Source: Candidatus Omnitrophota bacterium
Lineage (GTDB): Bacteria > Omnitrophota > Gorgyraeia > Aquiviventales > Aquiviventaceae
Direction: 5' to 3'
DNA length: 5,965 nucleotides
Assembly (NCBI GenBank): GCA_016180605.1
Contig: JACPAW010000085.1
Span: 1 to 5,965 of the forward strand
Under the pieces are notes generated by a model. The model worked only from the letters and a program-made list of their open reading frames with translations, did not search any database and was not told the origin of the DNA. Positions 1 through 3,800 of the stretch are shown piece by piece. Each line of letters opens with the position of its first letter. Within the stretch, counting starts at the first letter, position 1. A program made the translations under genes and the position numbers.

Positions 1-831
1 CTGGCGGCACTCACCGATTTGGGCACTGCCAAGCAAAATCCGGTTGATGCGTTTTTGGTCAATGCCTTAAGCAAAGAAATGCTGCGTCGCATTGCCGATG
101 AGTCCGGCAAGCGTCTCGTCCATGTTTCCACCCAGCTTGTCTATGATGTCAGTGGTGGCAAAGGCACGGTTTACGAAGAGGGAGAAACGCCTCATCTTCC
201 GTTTGAACCGGAAGTTGAGGAATGGCTTGAAAATGCCAGGCTGGCCCAGGAAGCATTCATCACGGCGTATCTGAGAGGTCAAGCCACACAGAGTCCAGAA
301 GAGTTCATCCATCAACAGCTCTACAGTTCTCATATCCCTGAAGTGGTCAAAAGTCTTATCCAGAAGCACCCTTATGCGCTCTCCAAGGCACTCGGAGAGC
401 TGAATGCTGCCAAGGCAAAGGACGTCATCATCGTTCGACTTTCCAATGTCTATGGTCCGGGTGATGAGTCCAATACAAAAGTACCCACGCTGATTCGCCA
501 GATTCTCAACAATGAGAATCTAGTAGGAGGTAAAGCGTCATGGAGTGATCGACGGCAGTACCTTTACGTAGAAGACTTAGTCAAAATTCTCTACCGAATT
601 GGATCACTGAAGAGCCCGCCGCATCGGCTGATCAATGTGACCTCGCCTGTAGCCGCAACTACTCTCGATCTCGCTCAAACCATCAAGCATTTAAGCCACT
701 CCTCAAGCACCTTGGAAGTCGATCCGAAGCCTCGGCGTGATCTCTACCTGGAAACGACTCGTCTCTATGAAACCTTCTCAGGAATTACCTTTACTCCCAT
801 CGAGGATGGTTTAAGCGCCACCATCGCTTGG
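1..831 (+). other. Domain: NAD(P)-dependent sugar epimerase/reductase (extended SDR, RmlD/GalE-like), N-terminus outside window
   Basis: Residues 1-277 resemble the later part of extended short-chain dehydrogenases acting on nucleotide sugars. The catalytic Ser/Thr strand reads HVSTQLVYD (residues 41-49, T44). The catalytic pair is Y125 and K129 in HPYALSK. The substrate/cofactor loop RLSNVYGPGD is at 146-155, and RRQYLYVEDL at 184-193 matches the family's RRDFIYVDD strand. The region ends with a GL..TI.W helix typical of the family's C-terminus. The GxxGxxG Rossmann motif that binds NAD(P) must lie upstream of base 1. About 50 extra residues, mostly helical, sit between TPHLPFEP (63-70) and the catalytic Tyr, where the family normally has only a few. 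Likely a 4-reductase, epimerase or dehydratase on an NDP-sugar; the exact substrate cannot be read. Next to a GMP-like domain, a GDP-sugar is a reasonable guess. The catalytic residues are intact, so activity is plausible. Confidence 0.85.
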
Positions 832-3800
832 ACCCGCAGGAAGACTCAAAATCCCCATTCAGCCGACCGAAGCCGAATCTACCCAGTCCTTCTTGGGGCT
901 GGACAAAGCACAAGACGGTTTCCAGCTAATAAACTCATCGAAACAGACGTTGCCCCACTGCTATTTGAGGGACGAAACTTGCTCCAACAACAACTCCATC
1001 AACTGATGGCAGTTCCCGATACGACGAGTCTGTTCATCAATCCCCAAAATATATTCGTTCTTGCTCCTAGAGATTCTCAAGAAGGAATGGATGGCAGTTC
1101 CCTTGGTATTCCTGATGAAAATGTTCTTGCGGAGGGTTCGCGCTCGAAGATGGTGAATACCTTATTAGCGATTGCCGAAGTAGCTGCTCGTGACCCTCAA
1201 GGCACGTACGTCATGATGCCGGCTGATGCGGTTCTTGATAATCTCCGAGGATTTCAAGAGACTTTAGAACGAGCTGCCGCTGTTGCCCAAACAGAAGAAG
1301 CGATCGTCTTTCTTGGATTTTCAACCTCCTCATCCGTTAATCACTTAATGTCCAGCGGGTTTTATGAAGTGCAAGCGACCCCTCTCGCTGAGGGAATCTA
1401 CAAACCACTTATGTGGAAAGATAAGCCAACCGAAACAGAGGCGAAGCAGTTTTTAGCGCAGGCAAGTACAACAGAGACGTTGCGATTCTTGGACCCAAGT
1501 TACTTTGTAGCTCAGGTTTCCACGCTGGATCGTTTGCTTCAGCTTCATCTACCTCAGCTTTATGAGGGCTACCGCCGATTGGTTGAAGCTAAAAGACATC
1601 AGGATAGAGCATTGATTGCATCCATTACTCAGGAGCTCGAAGCACAGGTTCGAGAAATTGGAGATTCGTTCTCAACGCTCATCAAAGTTCCTCTCCTGCG
1701 GTCGGGAAGTGTGCCAGCCTACGTTGTGACTTGTGACAGCGGATGGTTGGAGCTGGGTACGTGGGATCAACTTCGTGGCGTTTTCCCCGCCGATGCATTT
1801 GGCATCGTTAGAATCGGCAAAGGGTTGGTCGAAGCGGTGGGAAGCGATCATTCCATCCTGGTGGCCGCAGAGAAGAAAGCCATTCGAGTCGAAGGTATCT
1901 CGGGGTTGATCGTGGTGCATGATAAGACAGGAACCGTTCTCGTGGTACCCGAAAGAGCGGCTCATCGGGTCAGACAGCTTGCTAGTGCGGTTTTGGCCGA
2001 TCCTAAGTTCACAGAACCTCTTGATGCGCAAAGTGTGGGTTCCTGGGTTCAGGGAAGAGCCAAGCTGGTGAATTGTCAAAATTGCCAGGTAATTTCAGAC
2101 AAAGGATCTATCGTGACAGCCATTGATGTAGAGGGCGTGGACATTATTGCGCAGGGCGATAGAGTCTTAGTTCGATGGCGAGCACCCCCTGTTGCCCAAA
2201 GTGTCATGCAGAATGTGGGCAACTTGTCAGCAGCGATTTCCGAAGAAACGCTTTACAAGCAGTGGTTGGGGGTTCTCACCGATTCGGATCTGGATGCGCG
2301 AATACGTCAGCCGATCGATCCCTCTACAGTAGATCAGATTATCGGCGAAGCGATCCACAGTGAGGGTGGCCCCAATCAGGATTTTGCCTCTTTCCTAAGA
2401 CGCTATCTTGAACGACGACTCTCGCTACGATACCACCCCACACGGGTAATCCTCCTGACTGGACGTCCCGCCTCTGGAAAATCAACGGCCCTTCGAGAGC
2501 TCGAGCAGCTCGGGTTTGAGCGGTTTGATCCGATTCACAATGGCAGCTTTGAGGAATTCGTTCTTACCACACCAAGAGCCATCTTGGAAACAGACGCGAT
2601 CAAGATGGAAGCGGTGCGTCGGCGACATCCTGAGCGTTTTGCCGAAGCGGTGGCACTGATGGCGCAATACCATGAGCTTCGCGCTTTAAGGGAGCAACGT
2701 CCATTAACCGATGACGAGCAACGAACATTGGACCGCATCGTTGCACGGTTAACGCCTACCCGTGATTCGCAGCAACCTACGGACGCGCTATTTTCAGCAG
2801 CAGAGATGAAAGCACTCTATGCAGAAGGGGTGGCCTTAACCCGAAGCGCCATTCGCTTGCGACTCGCACTTGCCAAGACCCGGGGATGGGAATTCGCGCT
2901 GGAGACTGCGGGAATCCGAGAGAATGAACTGGAAATTTTCCGTCGTTGGGCTGAAACGGATCCGGAACTCAGTCTACTGCGCTTCTATTTTGAGGTTTCC
3001 CCAGAGGAAGCAGAAAGGCGACACGGGCAACGTGAGGCTAGGTTAAATACGCTGATGCGAGGAGAGGATTCCGGTTGGCTGCCCGACTATGTGCGCCTGC
3101 CTGAGTTTGACGAAGCCAGGCAGCGTGCGGAGACTTTAGTTTCAGTTGGTAAAGGGTTGGTGTTGGAAACGCAGCAGTTGAGCGTAGAAGCGTCTGCACA
3201 ACGAATCCGAAGTTTCCTTCTTCAGTCAGAACGGTTTCCTCAACCTTCCGAGATAGAGTTGCAGGCATATTTGAATCGAATGCTTGAGGAAGGTGGTTTT
3301 GCTGGGTTCACATTGAGCGAGCCTCTACGGACACGGGTTGCCGAAAGACTAAAGAACTTATCAGTGACACAGGAAGTTAAAACACAGATCCTGAATATTT
3401 TAAGTCATGAGTTGAGAGCAGCAGATGAGCAGTGGTTCGCTGTGCGCGTGCTGCGGCGGCTGCAACTACTGGATCGCGAGACTGCCGCACTGGGAATTCG
3501 CCGTGTCGCACTCCCCGAGGAAGAGCCCCTCGGAAGGCTGCTGGCTGCGATTACTCCAGCCTACGTGTTGGACAAAGACGGCAACTTAGATGAGCCAAAC
3601 GTTTCTCTGGGTCAAGCCAGTGCCTTGGTGATGGATGGTTTAGCCCAAGTCGGTGCCAAAGTTGTCATCGCAACCGCCAAAGCTCTTGAAGAAATGAAAG
3701 AACGCAATATCCACTTTTATTCCCCCTTGCGACAAGCATTGATTCCGCTTCTTGCAGAGGAAGGCTGGCCGAATCCCGAGACAGCGGCTGGGGACCTATT

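Noticed and set aside
92..274. 60-codon plus-strand open frame in frame 2
   Set aside because: It sits within the SDR domain, whose frame-1 motifs are intact. The translation is basic and has no family pattern.
378..400. Perfect 7-bp inverted repeat gctctcc/ggagagc with a 9-base loop
   Set aside because: It resembles a terminator stem, but it has no T-run after it and lies on the YALSK active-site codons, so the base pairing is most simply due to coding sequence.
1672..2079. 135-codon open frame on the minus strand
   Set aside because: It lies antisense to the GMP-like domain, which has clear family motifs in frame 1. Its translation shows no recognisable motif and a composition rich in His, Arg and Ser typical of antisense reading.
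2461..2700. Zeta toxin of a toxin-antitoxin pair
   Set aside because: The P-loop kinase is fused within a large metabolic protein, and no small antitoxin gene is present. Only the fold class is retained as a call.
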